A stretch of DNA of 64,000 nucleotides, from the NCBI RefSeq assembly GCF_000525875.1, contig NZ_AODF01000004.1, positions 1-64,000 on the forward strand, written 5' to 3'. Below the pieces are notes generated by a model. It made no database searches and was not told the origin of the DNA. It worked only from the letters and a program-made list of their open reading frames with translations. This document shows positions 18,573 to 26,157 of the stretch, piece by piece (position 1 is the first letter of the stretch; every line of letters starts with the position of its first letter). A program made the position numbers and the translations under genes. Source of the DNA: Listeria floridensis FSL S10-1187. GTDB lineage: Bacteria > Bacillota > Bacilli > Lactobacillales > Listeriaceae.

Positions 18573-19643
18573 TTACGCATTTAGAGCCGGATAGTCCACA
18601 TATCCCTTCGCACCTCCGCCGAAAAATGTTGTTGGATCGGCTTCATTTAGCGATGCGCCTGCTTTTAAACGTTCGGCAAAATCTGGATTTGCAAGTGCCC
18701 AGGTTCCGATTGAAATTAAGTCGGCCACACCGGAATCGAGATCGGCTGCAATATCTTCAAGTTTCCTGCCATACCGATTGACAAGTAGAGCTTGATCCCA
18801 GTTTGCACGAACATCTGCCAAAATCTCTTCCCTATCGATGTGTAAAATATGCAGATAGGCAAGCCCTAATTTGTTCAGCTCAACCGTGAGCTCGTGGTAC
18901 AATTCTGCACCATCTCTTCCTTCATCAATCGTACTAAATGAAGCGTAAGGCGAGATGCGGAAGCCGGTTCGGTCTGCGCCGATTTCTTCTGACACAGCTT
19001 TGGCTACCTCTACGGCAAAACGAATTTTATTTGGCACTGAGCCGCCGTATTCATCTGTGCGGAAATTCGAGTTTTCTCCGAAGAATTCGTGAATCAGATA
19101 GCCATTCGCTCCGTGGATTTCAACCCCGTCAGCTCCTGCTTCGATTGCTGCCCGAGCTGCTTTTCTGAAATCATCAATAGTCCTTTCAATATCCGCTTTA
19201 TTTAGCTCGCGCGGAGTAGGAACCGGCTGCATTCCTTTTGCTGTAAACATTTTTCCATTTTCTGGTGCAACAGCAGATGGCGCAACCCCTTCATGGTGAT
19301 CTATCGTATTATCCGGGTGATTCATACGCCCAGCATGCATAAGTTGAATGAAAAATTTCCCACCTTTTTCGTGAACTGCATCTGTCACTTTATGCCAAGC
19401 TTTAATATGTGCCTCATTATAAATCCCGGGGCTATTCATGTATCCTTGTCCTTCAAGCGATGGTTGCGTTCCTTCGCTGATCAAAAGTCCCATTGAAGCG
19501 CGTTGTGAGTAGTATTCAGCCGAAAGTGCATCCACAGTCCCATCTTCATTTGCGCGACTTCTTGTCATTGGTGCCATTGCTAAACGTTGATTAAGTTCCA
19601 TATTTCCTACTTTTACAGGTGTCCAAATTTTTGTATTTGCCAT
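18573..19643 (-). CDS. Old yellow enzyme-type NADH:flavin oxidoreductase (alkene reductase)
   Basis: This 356-aa FMN-dependent TIM-barrel protein shows the OYE signatures MAPMTRSRA near residue 25, FIQLMHAGR near 100, the catalytic pair in VEIHGANGYLIHEFF near 180, and DLISIGTWALANPDF near 310. It reduces activated C=C bonds or nitro compounds. The ATG at 19643 is chosen because AGGAGA stands upstream; the frame could start three codons earlier. It is co-transcribed with the MarR gene, which suggests induction by reactive electrophiles. Confidence 0.92.
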   Translation of the reverse strand: MANTKIWTPVKVGNMELNQRLAMAPMTRSRANEDGTVDALSAEYYSQRASMGLLISEGTQPSLEGQGYMNSPGIYNEAHIKAWHKVTDAVHEKGGKFFIQLMHAGRMNHPDNTIDHHEGVAPSAVAPENGKMFTAKGMQPVPTPRELNKADIERTIDDFRKAARAAIEAGADGVEIHGANGYLIHEFFGENSNFRTDEYGGSVPNKIRFAVEVAKAVSEEIGADRTGFRISPYASFSTIDEGRDGAELYHELTVELNKLGLAYLHILHIDREEILADVRANWDQALLVNRYGRKLEDIAADLDSGVADLISIGTWALANPDFAERLKAGASLNEADPTTFFGGGAKGYVDYPALNA

Positions 19644-19668
19644 TTTTATCATTCTCCTTAATCTAATT

Positions 19669-19721
19669 TAAGTTGCCGTCAACATTTATAGCATAAACTA
19701 TAAATAAGTGGACGTCAACAT
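19669..19721 (-). promoter_or_regulatory. OYE-marR promoter with direct and inverted repeats
   Basis: The promoter is TTGACG (19718-19713), 17 bases, TATGCT (19695-19690). Two 17-base direct repeats, 15/17 identical, lie at 19669-19685 and 19705-19721, exactly 36 bases apart. Between them is an inverted repeat TTTATAG-N6-CTATAAA spanning the -10 box. The layout suggests cooperative repressor sites. Confidence 0.6.
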
Positions 19722-19851
19722 AAAAGTTTTAGAGCTTTTAAAATCGATTTTTATATTAAGGACATACAACTGTTTTTTGTTTTCTGTTTAATAGCCTTGG
19801 GGGCGTTGTTTGAGTACTTATTGCCATTATGAGTTGAATGTACTTGATCGC

Positions 19852-19890
19852 AAAAAAACACATCAAAACTATAAAAATTTGATGTGTTTA
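19852..19890 (-). terminator. Terminator of the DUF3997-like lipoprotein gene
   Basis: The stem AAACACATCAAA / TTTGATGTGTTT has a ten-base loop. On the minus strand it is followed by a run of seven T. It lies about 25 bases past the lipoprotein stop. Confidence 0.8.
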
Positions 19891-19912
19891 GATTTAAAAA
19901 AGTGCTTGCTCA

Positions 19913-20350
19913 CTAATAAATCCGTTCTTCATTTTTAACTCGTTTGTCATAAGACATTAACTCCAAAGGAATGTTTTTTTCGGCCAGAAGATTTTTAAAA
20001 GCTGTCTCACTGGTAATTGGAGGGCTAAGACGATTCGTTTCAAGATCAAGTATCCAGTAAGTTTGGTTCTCATGTTTTTTGAACCAAGCTCTCGCCTCTT
20101 CTTCACTTTCTGTTTTGGCAATTAAAAACTTTTTATTCCAGTTTATTTTGACGATACTATCACTTTTGCCATTAGTTCCAGAATTATCGAGCTGTATGCC
20201 TTCGTTTTCATTATCATGAATAACATGTAAAGTTGGATAAATTTGCCATATCTCATATCGGTCATTGACCTTGACGGCATAATCGCCTAATCCCGCACAT
20301 CCGGACAGTAGTGCAACACCTATAATAAGTAGTCCCAATATCTTTTCCAT
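19913..20350 (-). CDS. Putative lipoprotein, DUF3997-like
   Basis: This 145-aa protein has a lipoprotein signal peptide with lipobox LLSGC (Cys at residue 18), then a soluble domain with YEIWQIYPTLHVIHDNE and YWILDLETNRLSPPI. This resembles DUF3997 proteins of Bacilli, whose function is unknown. It should be lipid-anchored on the outside of the membrane. A good AGGAGG ribosome site precedes the ATG. It is a single gene with its own terminator. Confidence 0.75.
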   Translation of the reverse strand: MEKILGLLIIGVALLSGCAGLGDYAVKVNDRYEIWQIYPTLHVIHDNENEGIQLDNSGTNGKSDSIVKINWNKKFLIAKTESEEEARAWFKKHENQTYWILDLETNRLSPPITSETAFKNLLAEKNIPLELMSYDKRVKNEERIY

Positions 20351-20481
20351 GTATTTGCCTCCTATTAAGTTAAGTTTTCACGTCGAGTAATAATCAGTGC
20401 TATACCCCAGTTTTATATCCTCATTTATTTTAACAGTCCAATCTAATATCTGGAAAGATTTATTTTTAACCTCTTCAAACG

Positions 20482-20796
20482 TTAAAACTCAAAAGTTGCT
20501 TCGATAATATAACCTCTTTCATCTCGAGAATTAACCATAAACTTACCGTTTTTTAATATAGATGTACCGCGAATGGGGTTTTCCTATTTTCATCAAACAG
20601 TACATAACGCAATGTTTGATAGTTCTTTTCAATTATCTCTTATTTAAATTCTTGCTGAAGCCATCTAGCTTTTGATCTCACTGATTCCATTAATTCAAAA
20701 GCTTTATCCAAAAACTTTTGAGTTAAACGTTTATCGTCACACATCTTTTTGAACGTAGAAAAAGATGATCAATGCAAACGCACCAACCGCCTTCAT
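20482..20796 (-). pseudogene. Degenerate small membrane-protein gene beside the rplS 3' duplication
   Basis: On the minus strand an ATG at 20796 opens a hydrophobic N-terminus (VGAFALIIFFYV). The coding sequence then continues in another frame (FLDKAFELMESVRSKARW), has an internal TAA, and after a further frame change ends GYIIEATFEF at 20482. About 100 aa could be restored with several corrections. I do not recognise the family. It begins six bases from the duplicated end of rplS, so before the insertion it stood directly downstream of rplS. Confidence 0.5.
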
Positions 20797-20801
20797 TCTA
20801 A

Positions 20802-20853
20802 CTTAACGAATTTCTTTAATACGAGCCCTTTTACCGCGCAGGTTACTCAAGTA
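20802..20853 (-). repeat. Left attachment-site candidate: duplicate of the rplS 3' end
   Basis: 52 bases match the end of intact rplS (24024-24075) at 48 positions, with the first 26 bases identical. Translated, it still reads as the last residues of L19 with changes. This is the scar expected at the far end of an element that integrated into the rplS 3' end and restored the gene at the other side. Confidence 0.85.
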
Positions 20854-21051
20854 ATTTTTAATGTCAAAGGTATTTCAGAAAGATCTCAAAATGCTATCAT
20901 ATCAAGTGTTAATAGTGATTTTTATATCTAAGATAGTTCATTCATAAATCACTGTTTTTCTATTTTCTGCCCCTTTTGAGCACAGACTCATTTAATAATC
21001 TAAATTATATCTCCATCTACGACTTCCTTGTTTTCGAATTCAAAGTTTCTA

Positions 21052-21666
21052 CTAGTTTCTGACATTTTCTAAATTGTGATAGTCAAAATGACAGTTAAAA
21101 ATCTGTTTCAGTATTCTAAAAATCTTAGAGTTTGTAAAATATTCTCCCTCCAAAAACACAATATCATCAATACTAAAAGTTACAACATACTCATTAAAAT
21201 GTTGTAGCTAGACAATACCTGTCGTTACATTTAAGTAAACGGGTGACAGTTTTTTATATTTAAGTAGTCTTTCATTCTGCCCCACACGAATTTCAACAGT
21301 TCTTTTGCGATCGATCGCAATCAACAACATAAAATATATTCTTGGCGATCTATCTAACTGGGATCATCAAACAAATTATACACACAACTTCTTCCTACAC
21401 ATAATCTTTATACGTGTAAACATTGATGTTCCTACCATTTGACGACTTACTTGTCTTTTTAAATAAAAAATATGGTTGCACCTATCTCTTGTGCGCGGGC
21501 TTGGAATTCGAAAAGACTTGGTCTCATTCATTTCCATTAAATATAACAAATCTTTCTGAACCGCCCACAACGGCACATCTGACACTACTATTTTATGGAA
21601 ATCATGAAAAAACTTATCTGCGTTTGTAACACTATCAAATAACGCATTCGTGTGTAACCAATTCAT
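21052..21666 (-). pseudogene. Degenerate gene of unknown family
   Basis: A frame from ATG 21666 (about 96 aa, NWLHTNALFDSVTNADKFF...) stops at 21376. Coding-like sequence continues in other frames down to 21052, for example LLIAIDRKRTVEIRVGQNE and FSIDDIVFLEGEYF, with at least one in-frame stop and two frame changes. A protein of roughly 190-200 aa seems to have existed. I recognise no domain. Confidence 0.4.
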
Positions 21667-21737
21667 TTTATCACCTCTAATCGAATAAATTTATTATGCG
21701 AACAAACACTCTGCCATTCAATAGGTAAATAGACATA

Positions 21738-21775
21738 AAAACACACCAATCGTTTTATAGATTGATGTGCAAAAA
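21738..21775 (-). terminator. Possible terminator in the island
   Basis: Stem CACACCAATC / GATTGATGTG (one mismatch) with an eight-base loop, followed on the minus strand by five T. It would end the transcript of the small island genes. Confidence 0.6.
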
Positions 21776-21801
21776 CATTCAATTTTCAACTCTTTTTTTC
21801 C

Positions 21802-21911
21802 TTAAAATCTGTACAACCAAACTATGATCGCTACAGGTACCACAATTGTGATAATTAACATAAAAATGATTAAAAGGTGTCGCCTAATGTAAAAGCATTC
21901 GCTAAAACCAT
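21802..21911 (-). CDS. Very small single-span membrane peptide, possible frameshift
   Basis: A strong AGGGGG ribosome site is followed seven bases later by ATG at 21911. The frame as given ends after 13 codons. If a run of four T at 21874-21871 (minus) were five, it would run 35 codons to 21802 and encode one hydrophobic helix (IIFMLIITIVVPVAIIVWLYRF). The placement directly after the island membrane-protein gene suggests co-transcription. No function is assignable. Confidence 0.4.
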
Positions 21912-21942
21912 ATAGTTTCCCCCTAAAATTCGTTTACAACTT

Positions 21943-22294
21943 TCACTTGTTTAGATCTGTTTCAATTGCAACTCGATACTCATTATTTTGTTTATAAATT
22001 ATAGAATGTGGGAAGGATTCCCCTCCTTTTCTACTATAAAGAGTTGTTCCTTTCTGAAGAAAATTAGAGTCCAAATTTTTTTTCAGGTATTTTTCTACTA
22101 CTAATTTCTTTTTTTACTTTTCCGATCTTTTCAATAATTTCTTCTTCAGATGATGGCTCCTCAGTCAGAGTGTAATAGATACCATCCACTTTTACTAAAT
22201 CAGGAATATTACTCTTTTGATAATTATCGTAAATTAAGTAACCACAACCGATCGTTAAAAGGATTATTAAGACCGTGATAATAACTTTTTTCAT
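21943..22294 (-). CDS. Small membrane-anchored extracytoplasmic protein, apparent frameshift
   Basis: ATG at 22294 follows GGGAGAG. The N-terminus is one hydrophobic helix (VIITVLIILLTIGCGYLIY), then an outward-facing domain. The open frame stops at 22064, but if a run of eight A near 22080 is read as seven it continues to 21943 (about 116 aa) with FLQKGTTLYSRKGGESFPHSI. Proteins with the GK(V/I)xKxI...SNFLxxGTxLY pattern are common, uncharacterised secreted proteins of Bacilli. It lies 18 bases downstream of the 206-aa secreted protein gene. Confidence 0.6.
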
Positions 22295-22312
22295 AATCAA
22301 TCTCTCCCGTGC

Positions 22313-22933
22313 TTACTTATTTACACTTTTTACATAAACCCCAGAGCTAGTATTTGTATACTTTGTTGTCGATCCCGTATAAACACCTGATCCATTATAT
22401 TTTTTCACATTCCATTTTATTCTATTTACATTTCCATATACAGCTGGTCTTGTCCATTTTTTAGGATTTGCTTTTACTATTTGTCCTCCACCTGCTCTAC
22501 TAACCGAAGCAGATATTGCTCCATATCCTAAATTAAAAGATACACTATAATTTGACGAAGAAAAATAATATGCTGAGATATTATATTGATAATGACTCCA
22601 ACCCGGATGCCATCCCAACTTACCATTAGTCATTTTCTTTGTAGACGAAACTTTGGTCCATTTTTCATAACCTAGAGAGGCACTTCTAAGCATTGGATTT
22701 GAAGTACTTTTTACTAGGAATTCATCTGGCAAAGGTTGTCCCTCTAAAGATAAACCCTCATTAGCTTCATTAGTTGTTACAACTGGCAGTAATTCAGGTG
22801 CTAGGATACTCAATTTAACATCTCCGACATCATCTATACTAGGTCCAACAGCTTGAACATTCCCCGCAGCTGTTAGTACTAGAATTCCCACTAACATAGG
22901 TGATACAATTTTGACTATTTTACTTTTTTTCAT
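22313..22933 (-). CDS. Secreted protein of unknown function (island cargo)
   Basis: This 206-aa protein has a clear signal peptide (basic start, then MLVGILVLTAAGNVQA with cleavage after AQA-like VQA, near residue 28). Residues 30-90 are an acidic, prosegment-like stretch. The C-terminal 115 residues are rich in Tyr, Trp, Ser, Gly and Lys (WHPGWSHYQY, SVSFNLGYGA, KKWTRPAVYG) and look like a compact beta domain with a high pI. A bacteriocin or surface-active peptide is conceivable, but I recognise no family. Start after GGAAAG; the membrane protein gene follows directly. Confidence 0.7.
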   Translation of the reverse strand: MKKSKIVKIVSPMLVGILVLTAAGNVQAVGPSIDDVGDVKLSILAPELLPVVTTNEANEGLSLEGQPLPDEFLVKSTSNPMLRSASLGYEKWTKVSSTKKMTNGKLGWHPGWSHYQYNISAYYFSSSNYSVSFNLGYGAISASVSRAGGGQIVKANPKKWTRPAVYGNVNRIKWNVKKYNGSGVYTGSTTKYTNTSSGVYVKSVNK

Positions 22934-23014
22934 GCAGCTTTCCTCTTTTCGTTGTTTTTGTTTTATTACACCCTGAGTATAGCATGAAATAATTTTTATA
23001 AAACCGAAAATGTA

Positions 23015-23929
23015 ATGAAATGTTTGATTTTAATCATGAACGACCAAAATCTAGCACTTTTCTTTGCTTATAATATACAGATTATTCGATCTAAAATGTT
23101 ATATTTTCAACTCTTTAAGCAAAAAATGACTCCGCACTACTTGACGGAGAAATTGGAAAATTTGATTTACGGAGAACGTCAACTTTCCAATTGCTCAGTT
23201 TCATTGATAAAGTCGAAATTAAATGCTGTATTTCAATTTGCGAAACGGCGAGGTTATATAATAGATACCTCTATTGAAAAAGTGGAGATTAGATATAGCA
23301 GAAATCAAGATAGTAAAACTAAGACTAAATTTCTTGAAGATAATGAATATACGAAGCTCATTGAGTACACAAAGCAAATAAATATTCGTTACGCACTACT
23401 TTTCGGATTCATTTATTGCACAGGCCTACGAGCTGGAGAAGCAATTTCATTGACTGAAAATGACGTGTTAGTAGATGAAAACGGGGTCTATGTACTCGTC
23501 TCTGGTACGCTTGAGTACAAGGGAAAGAAAGTAACAGAACAAATAAAATCAAGTAGTACAAAAACGTCTGCTGGAATGAGAGAAGTAGACCTTCCTCAAA
23601 ATGCAATAAAGTTATTAGAAAAAATGGCACATTTGAATGCTGAGACGAGTCCTGAGTACATCTTTTCAACGAATAAAGGTACTCCTATTCAGATAACTGC
23701 TATTAATACCTTCTTGAGAAAAGCAAAAGAGGCACTTAAGATCGACAAACAAGTGAGTAGCCATATTTTTAGACATACCCATGTTTCAAAATTGGCAGAG
23801 TTAGGTACTCCCCTTTTCGCTATTCAAGATAGAGTCGGGCATGAGAACAGTAAAATCACTGAACTAATCTATCTGCATGTTACTAAAGGTGTGAGAGAAA
23901 AAATGAGAAGAGACATTGAACGTTTATAA
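23015..23929 (+). CDS. int: Tyrosine integrase, N-terminally truncated
   Basis: The 304-aa frame contains a partial core-binding domain (about 40-90) and a complete catalytic domain. The visible catalytic set is Arg in TGLRAGE, His and Arg in HIFRH, His in VGHEN and the nucleophile Tyr in ELIYLHV. Full-length relatives are about 370-400 aa with an N-terminal arm-binding domain that is missing here. The first residues of the frame do not look like real coding sequence, and no good ribosome site is seen. It ends 95 bases from the rplS stop, as expected for an integrase beside its att site. It is probably inactive. Confidence 0.82.
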   Translation: MKCLILIMNDQNLALFFAYNIQIIRSKMLYFQLFKQKMTPHYLTEKLENLIYGERQLSNCSVSLIKSKLNAVFQFAKRRGYIIDTSIEKVEIRYSRNQDSKTKTKFLEDNEYTKLIEYTKQINIRYALLFGFIYCTGLRAGEAISLTENDVLVDENGVYVLVSGTLEYKGKKVTEQIKSSSTKTSAGMREVDLPQNAIKLLEKMAHLNAETSPEYIFSTNKGTPIQITAINTFLRKAKEALKIDKQVSSHIFRHTHVSKLAELGTPLFAIQDRVGHENSKITELIYLHVTKGVREKMRRDIERL

Positions 23930-23934
23930 AAGTT

Positions 23935-23952
23935 CTGCCCCTTTTCTGCCCC
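23935..23952. repeat. Tandem CTGCCCC heptamers, possible integrase arm sites
   Basis: Two CTGCCCC copies 11 bases apart lie just past the integrase stop. A further copy stands near the other end of the element at 20967-20973. Closely spaced short repeats at this position are typical arm-type binding sites. Confidence 0.45.
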
Positions 23953-23994
23953 TTTTTGCTTTTTGTAAAAATTTAACCAAAATCCAAGACAAGC

Positions 23995-24022
23995 AAAAAC
24001 CCTTGATTTCTCAAGGGCTTAA
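23995..24022 (-). terminator. Terminator of rplS
   Basis: On the minus strand, stem CCCTTGA / TCAAGGG followed by five T, directly after the rplS stop. It lies inside the inserted element, which therefore supplies the current rplS terminator. Confidence 0.85.
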
Positions 24023-24023
24023 G

Positions 24024-24075
24024 CTTAACGAATTTCTTTAATACGAGCCGCTTTACCGCGTAGGTTACGCAAGTA
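24024..24075 (-). repeat. Right attachment-site candidate within the rplS 3' end
   Basis: This is the copy of the duplicated rplS end that is part of the intact gene (see 20802-20853); 26 bases are identical and 48 of 52 overall. Confidence 0.85.
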
Positions 24076-24369
24076 GTAAAGTTTCGCACGACGAACTTTA
24101 CCGCGACGAAGAACTTCTAGTTTAGCGATACGAGGTGTGTGTACAGGGTATGTACGTTCCACGCCTACGCCATAAGAAATTTTACGAACTGTGAATGTTT
24201 CGCTGATTCCAGATCCGCGGCGTTTAATAACAACACCTTCAAAAAGTTGGATACGTTCGCGCGTACCTTCGACAACTTTCGCGTGAACACGTACTGTGTC
24301 CCCAGGACGGAATGCCGGAATATCAGTTTTTAACTGATCTTTCGTGATTTCTTCAATAAGTTTATTCAT
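24025..24369 (-). CDS. rplS: 50S ribosomal protein L19
   Basis: This 114-aa protein contains [22 protein letters not shown] near residue 18 and ends [17 protein letters not shown], standard L19. It sits at the interface with the 30S subunit. The ATG at 24369 follows AAGGAGAG; the longer upstream frame is not translated. Its 3' end has served as an integration target, which left the coding sequence intact. It follows trmD and the small conserved gene but has its own promoter. Confidence 0.98.
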   Translation of the reverse strand: MNKLIEEITKDQLKTDIPAFRPGDTVRVHAKVVEGTRERIQLFEGVVIKRRGSGISETFTVRKISYGVGVERTYPVHTPRIAKLEVLRRGKVRRAKLYYLRNLRGKAARIKEIR

Positions 24370-24456
24370 CTTATTCTCTCCTTCAACTGACATTCTTACG
24401 TTACTCGAACGAAGCGGAATATCGTTATCATTCTGGATTGCTCCAGACACTCATAT
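24370..24456 (-). ncRNA. Possible L19 leader
   Basis: The 87-base 5' untranslated region of rplS contains a short hairpin (CTGGAGCAATCCAG, about 24445-24432) and a second paired region around CGATATTCCGCTTCG. Firmicutes rplS mRNAs often carry an L19 leader that regulates the gene. Assignment is from position only. Confidence 0.4.
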
Positions 24457-24485
24457 AGGTTACCACAATCTCATAGCTCTGTAAA
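24457..24485 (-). promoter_or_regulatory. rplS promoter
   Basis: TTTACA (24485-24480), 17 bases, TAACCT (24462-24457) on the minus strand, between rplS and the upstream gene. Confidence 0.65.
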
Positions 24486-24504
24486 GTTTTTTTTCTTGCA
24501 CTGT

Positions 24505-24888
24505 TTAAAATCTCGTAATTTTAATATTCACAGCCGTCCCATAAGCCAGCTGATAAACACGATCATCCACAAATTGTTCTGTAAATTGACAATGAATTAA
24601 GCCGTTCCCACCCGCATCAAGCGCTTTTTTCTGAAGCTCATGCAGCAAGTTTTCAAACCCCGCCGTTTCAAGTAGTGCTTCATCGTCCGATTTGATTTTT
24701 TGACGAACACTTTTGGCAAAAACGATCGTCAAGACATCATGCGGCAAATTGATCGAGCCTGTCGAAACTTGTACATTCTCCCAAGTCTGGCCAATACGCT
24801 TTTGATGATTTTTTTCCGCCACGTATTCCTCACGGTTTCGGTCGCGCATCTGGCGTTCTTTTTCCTCAGAATTCCCAAAAACTGCCAT
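24505..24888 (-). CDS. Conserved hypothetical protein, YbjQ-like end
   Basis: This 127-aa protein has a charged N-terminal part (EEKERQMRDRNREEY) followed by a domain with LQKKALDAGGNGLIHCQF and a terminal QLAYGTAVNIKI. The last pattern resembles YbjQ/UPF0145-type oligomeric proteins, but the match is loose. The function is unknown. The ATG at 24888 overlaps the trmD stop, so it is translationally coupled and belongs to the ylqD-rimM-trmD operon. Confidence 0.6.
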   Translation of the reverse strand: MAVFGNSEEKERQMRDRNREEYVAEKNHQKRIGQTWENVQVSTGSINLPHDVLTIVFAKSVRQKIKSDDEALLETAGFENLLHELQKKALDAGGNGLIHCQFTEQFVDDRVYQLAYGTAVNIKITRF

Positions 24889-24889
24889 G

Positions 24890-25630
24890 TCATTTCGTCC
24901 CTTCTTCATTTTTAATCTCTTCGAGCCACTGCTCTTCTTTCTCACTCATGGTATAGCTATCAAATAAATCTGGACGACGCAGATAGGTTCGCCGCAACGA
25001 CTCCCTTCTCCGCCAATCCTCTATCACAGCATGGTTGCCGCTAAGCAGCACATCTGGAACTTTCATTCCAGCATAATCCGCCGGTCGCGTATAATGAGGA
25101 TGCTCCAAAAGCCCACTTGAAAACGAATCGTGAACCGCTGAACTGGCATTCCCAAGTGCGCCGGGCAAGAGTCGAACAATACTGTCTGTCATTGCCATTG
25201 CACCAATTTCACCGCCAGTTAAAATATAATCGCCAAGTGACACTTCATCCGTCACGAGATGCTCACGAATGCGCTCGTCATATCCTTCATAATGTCCGCA
25301 AATAAAAATCAGTTGATCTTCACGAGCAAATTCCTCCGCCATTTTTTGATTAAATGGCTTTCCAGCAGGGTCCATCAAAATAATCCGTGGTTTTTTCTCA
25401 GGGAGCTTTACTGCATCAACTGCATCGAAAATCGGCTGCGCCTTAAGTAGCATCCCAGCACCACCGCCATAAGGATAATCATCCACAACTTGATGCTTGC
25501 CTTCCGCATATTGCCTAAAATCCGTCACTTTAATTTCAACAATCTGCTTTTCAATCGCTTTTTTGATGATCGACTCAGTCAAAATTCCCGTAAACATCTC
25601 TGGAAAGATCGATAAAATATCAATTTTCAT
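24890..25630 (-). CDS. trmD: tRNA (guanine-37-N1)-methyltransferase
   Basis: This 246-aa SPOUT-family methyltransferase makes m1G37 in tRNAs and prevents frameshifting. Visible motifs are [14 protein letters not shown] at the start, [16 protein letters not shown] near residue 52, [11 protein letters not shown] near 110 and [11 protein letters not shown] near 132 (the trefoil knot). It overlaps rimM by one base (ATG/TAA junction). The length is normal. Confidence 0.98.
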   Translation of the reverse strand: MKIDILSIFPEMFTGILTESIIKKAIEKQIVEIKVTDFRQYAEGKHQVVDDYPYGGGAGMLLKAQPIFDAVDAVKLPEKKPRIILMDPAGKPFNQKMAEEFAREDQLIFICGHYEGYDERIREHLVTDEVSLGDYILTGGEIGAMAMTDSIVRLLPGALGNASSAVHDSFSSGLLEHPHYTRPADYAGMKVPDVLLSGNHAVIEDWRRRESLRRTYLRRPDLFDSYTMSEKEEQWLEEIKNEEGTK

Positions 25631-26148
25631 TAATCAAGCAATCCTTCCATTGGTTCTATCATGATTTCTTTTTTTGCAGGATCAATTGTTTTGACAACAT
25701 CAGCAATATATGGAATCAAAATATCTTTTCCTTTTTCCGGTTTTACAACCCAAACATCATTCGCACCCGGCGTTAAGATTTCGATTACTTTGCCAAGTTC
25801 AGTCCCGTCCGTTTTAAAAACCCTGCAACCAATAATTTCGTGGAAATAAAAAGCGTGTTCCTCTAATTTGGAAAGCACATGCTCTGGAACTTTTAAAATA
25901 CCCTCTTTCATACTTTCCACTTGATTGATATTCGTATATCCTTCAAACGTCAAGAGATCAAATGTCTTATGCGTCCGGTGTGATTTCACCGTCAAAGCAA
26001 TCGGGTCTTTTGAGTCTTTCATAAAAAGTAGCAACTCACTGCCCGGCTGATAACGTTCTTCTTTAAAATCTGTACGCGAAATCACCCGTACTTCGCCCAT
26101 GAGTCCATGTGTATTCACGATTTTTCCAACATTGTACATTTTTTCCAT
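25630..26148 (-). CDS. rimM: Ribosome maturation factor RimM
   Basis: This 172-aa protein helps 16S/30S maturation. It begins with [16 protein letters not shown] (N-terminal RimM beta-barrel) and has the PRC-barrel domain from about residue 95 ([22 protein letters not shown]). It is followed immediately by trmD, the usual pair. Confidence 0.96.
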   Translation of the reverse strand: MEKMYNVGKIVNTHGLMGEVRVISRTDFKEERYQPGSELLLFMKDSKDPIALTVKSHRTHKTFDLLTFEGYTNINQVESMKEGILKVPEHVLSKLEEHAFYFHEIIGCRVFKTDGTELGKVIEILTPGANDVWVVKPEKGKDILIPYIADVVKTIDPAKKEIMIEPMEGLLD

Positions 26149-26157
26149 TTTACACCT

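Larger units (their letters stand above)
20854..24023. mobile_element. Small, decayed integrative element in the 3' end of rplS
   Basis: About 3.2 kb lie between the two copies of the rplS end. Contents are a tyrosine integrase lacking its N-terminal part beside the intact rplS, a secreted protein, a small membrane protein, a tiny membrane peptide and pseudogene debris. CTGCCCC heptamers occur near both ends (20967-20973; 23935-23941 and 23946-23952), as integrase arm sites often do. There are no replication, transfer or phage structural genes, so it looks like a remnant or a minimal island. Confidence 0.8.

Noticed and set aside
20749-20931. Plus-strand ORF across the rplS-end copy
   Set aside because: It reads the duplicated rplS end antisense; the similarity to rplS explains the sequence.
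20854-24023. Prophage
   Set aside because: There are no phage structural, lysis or replication genes and the length is only about 3 kb; integrative remnant is the better description.
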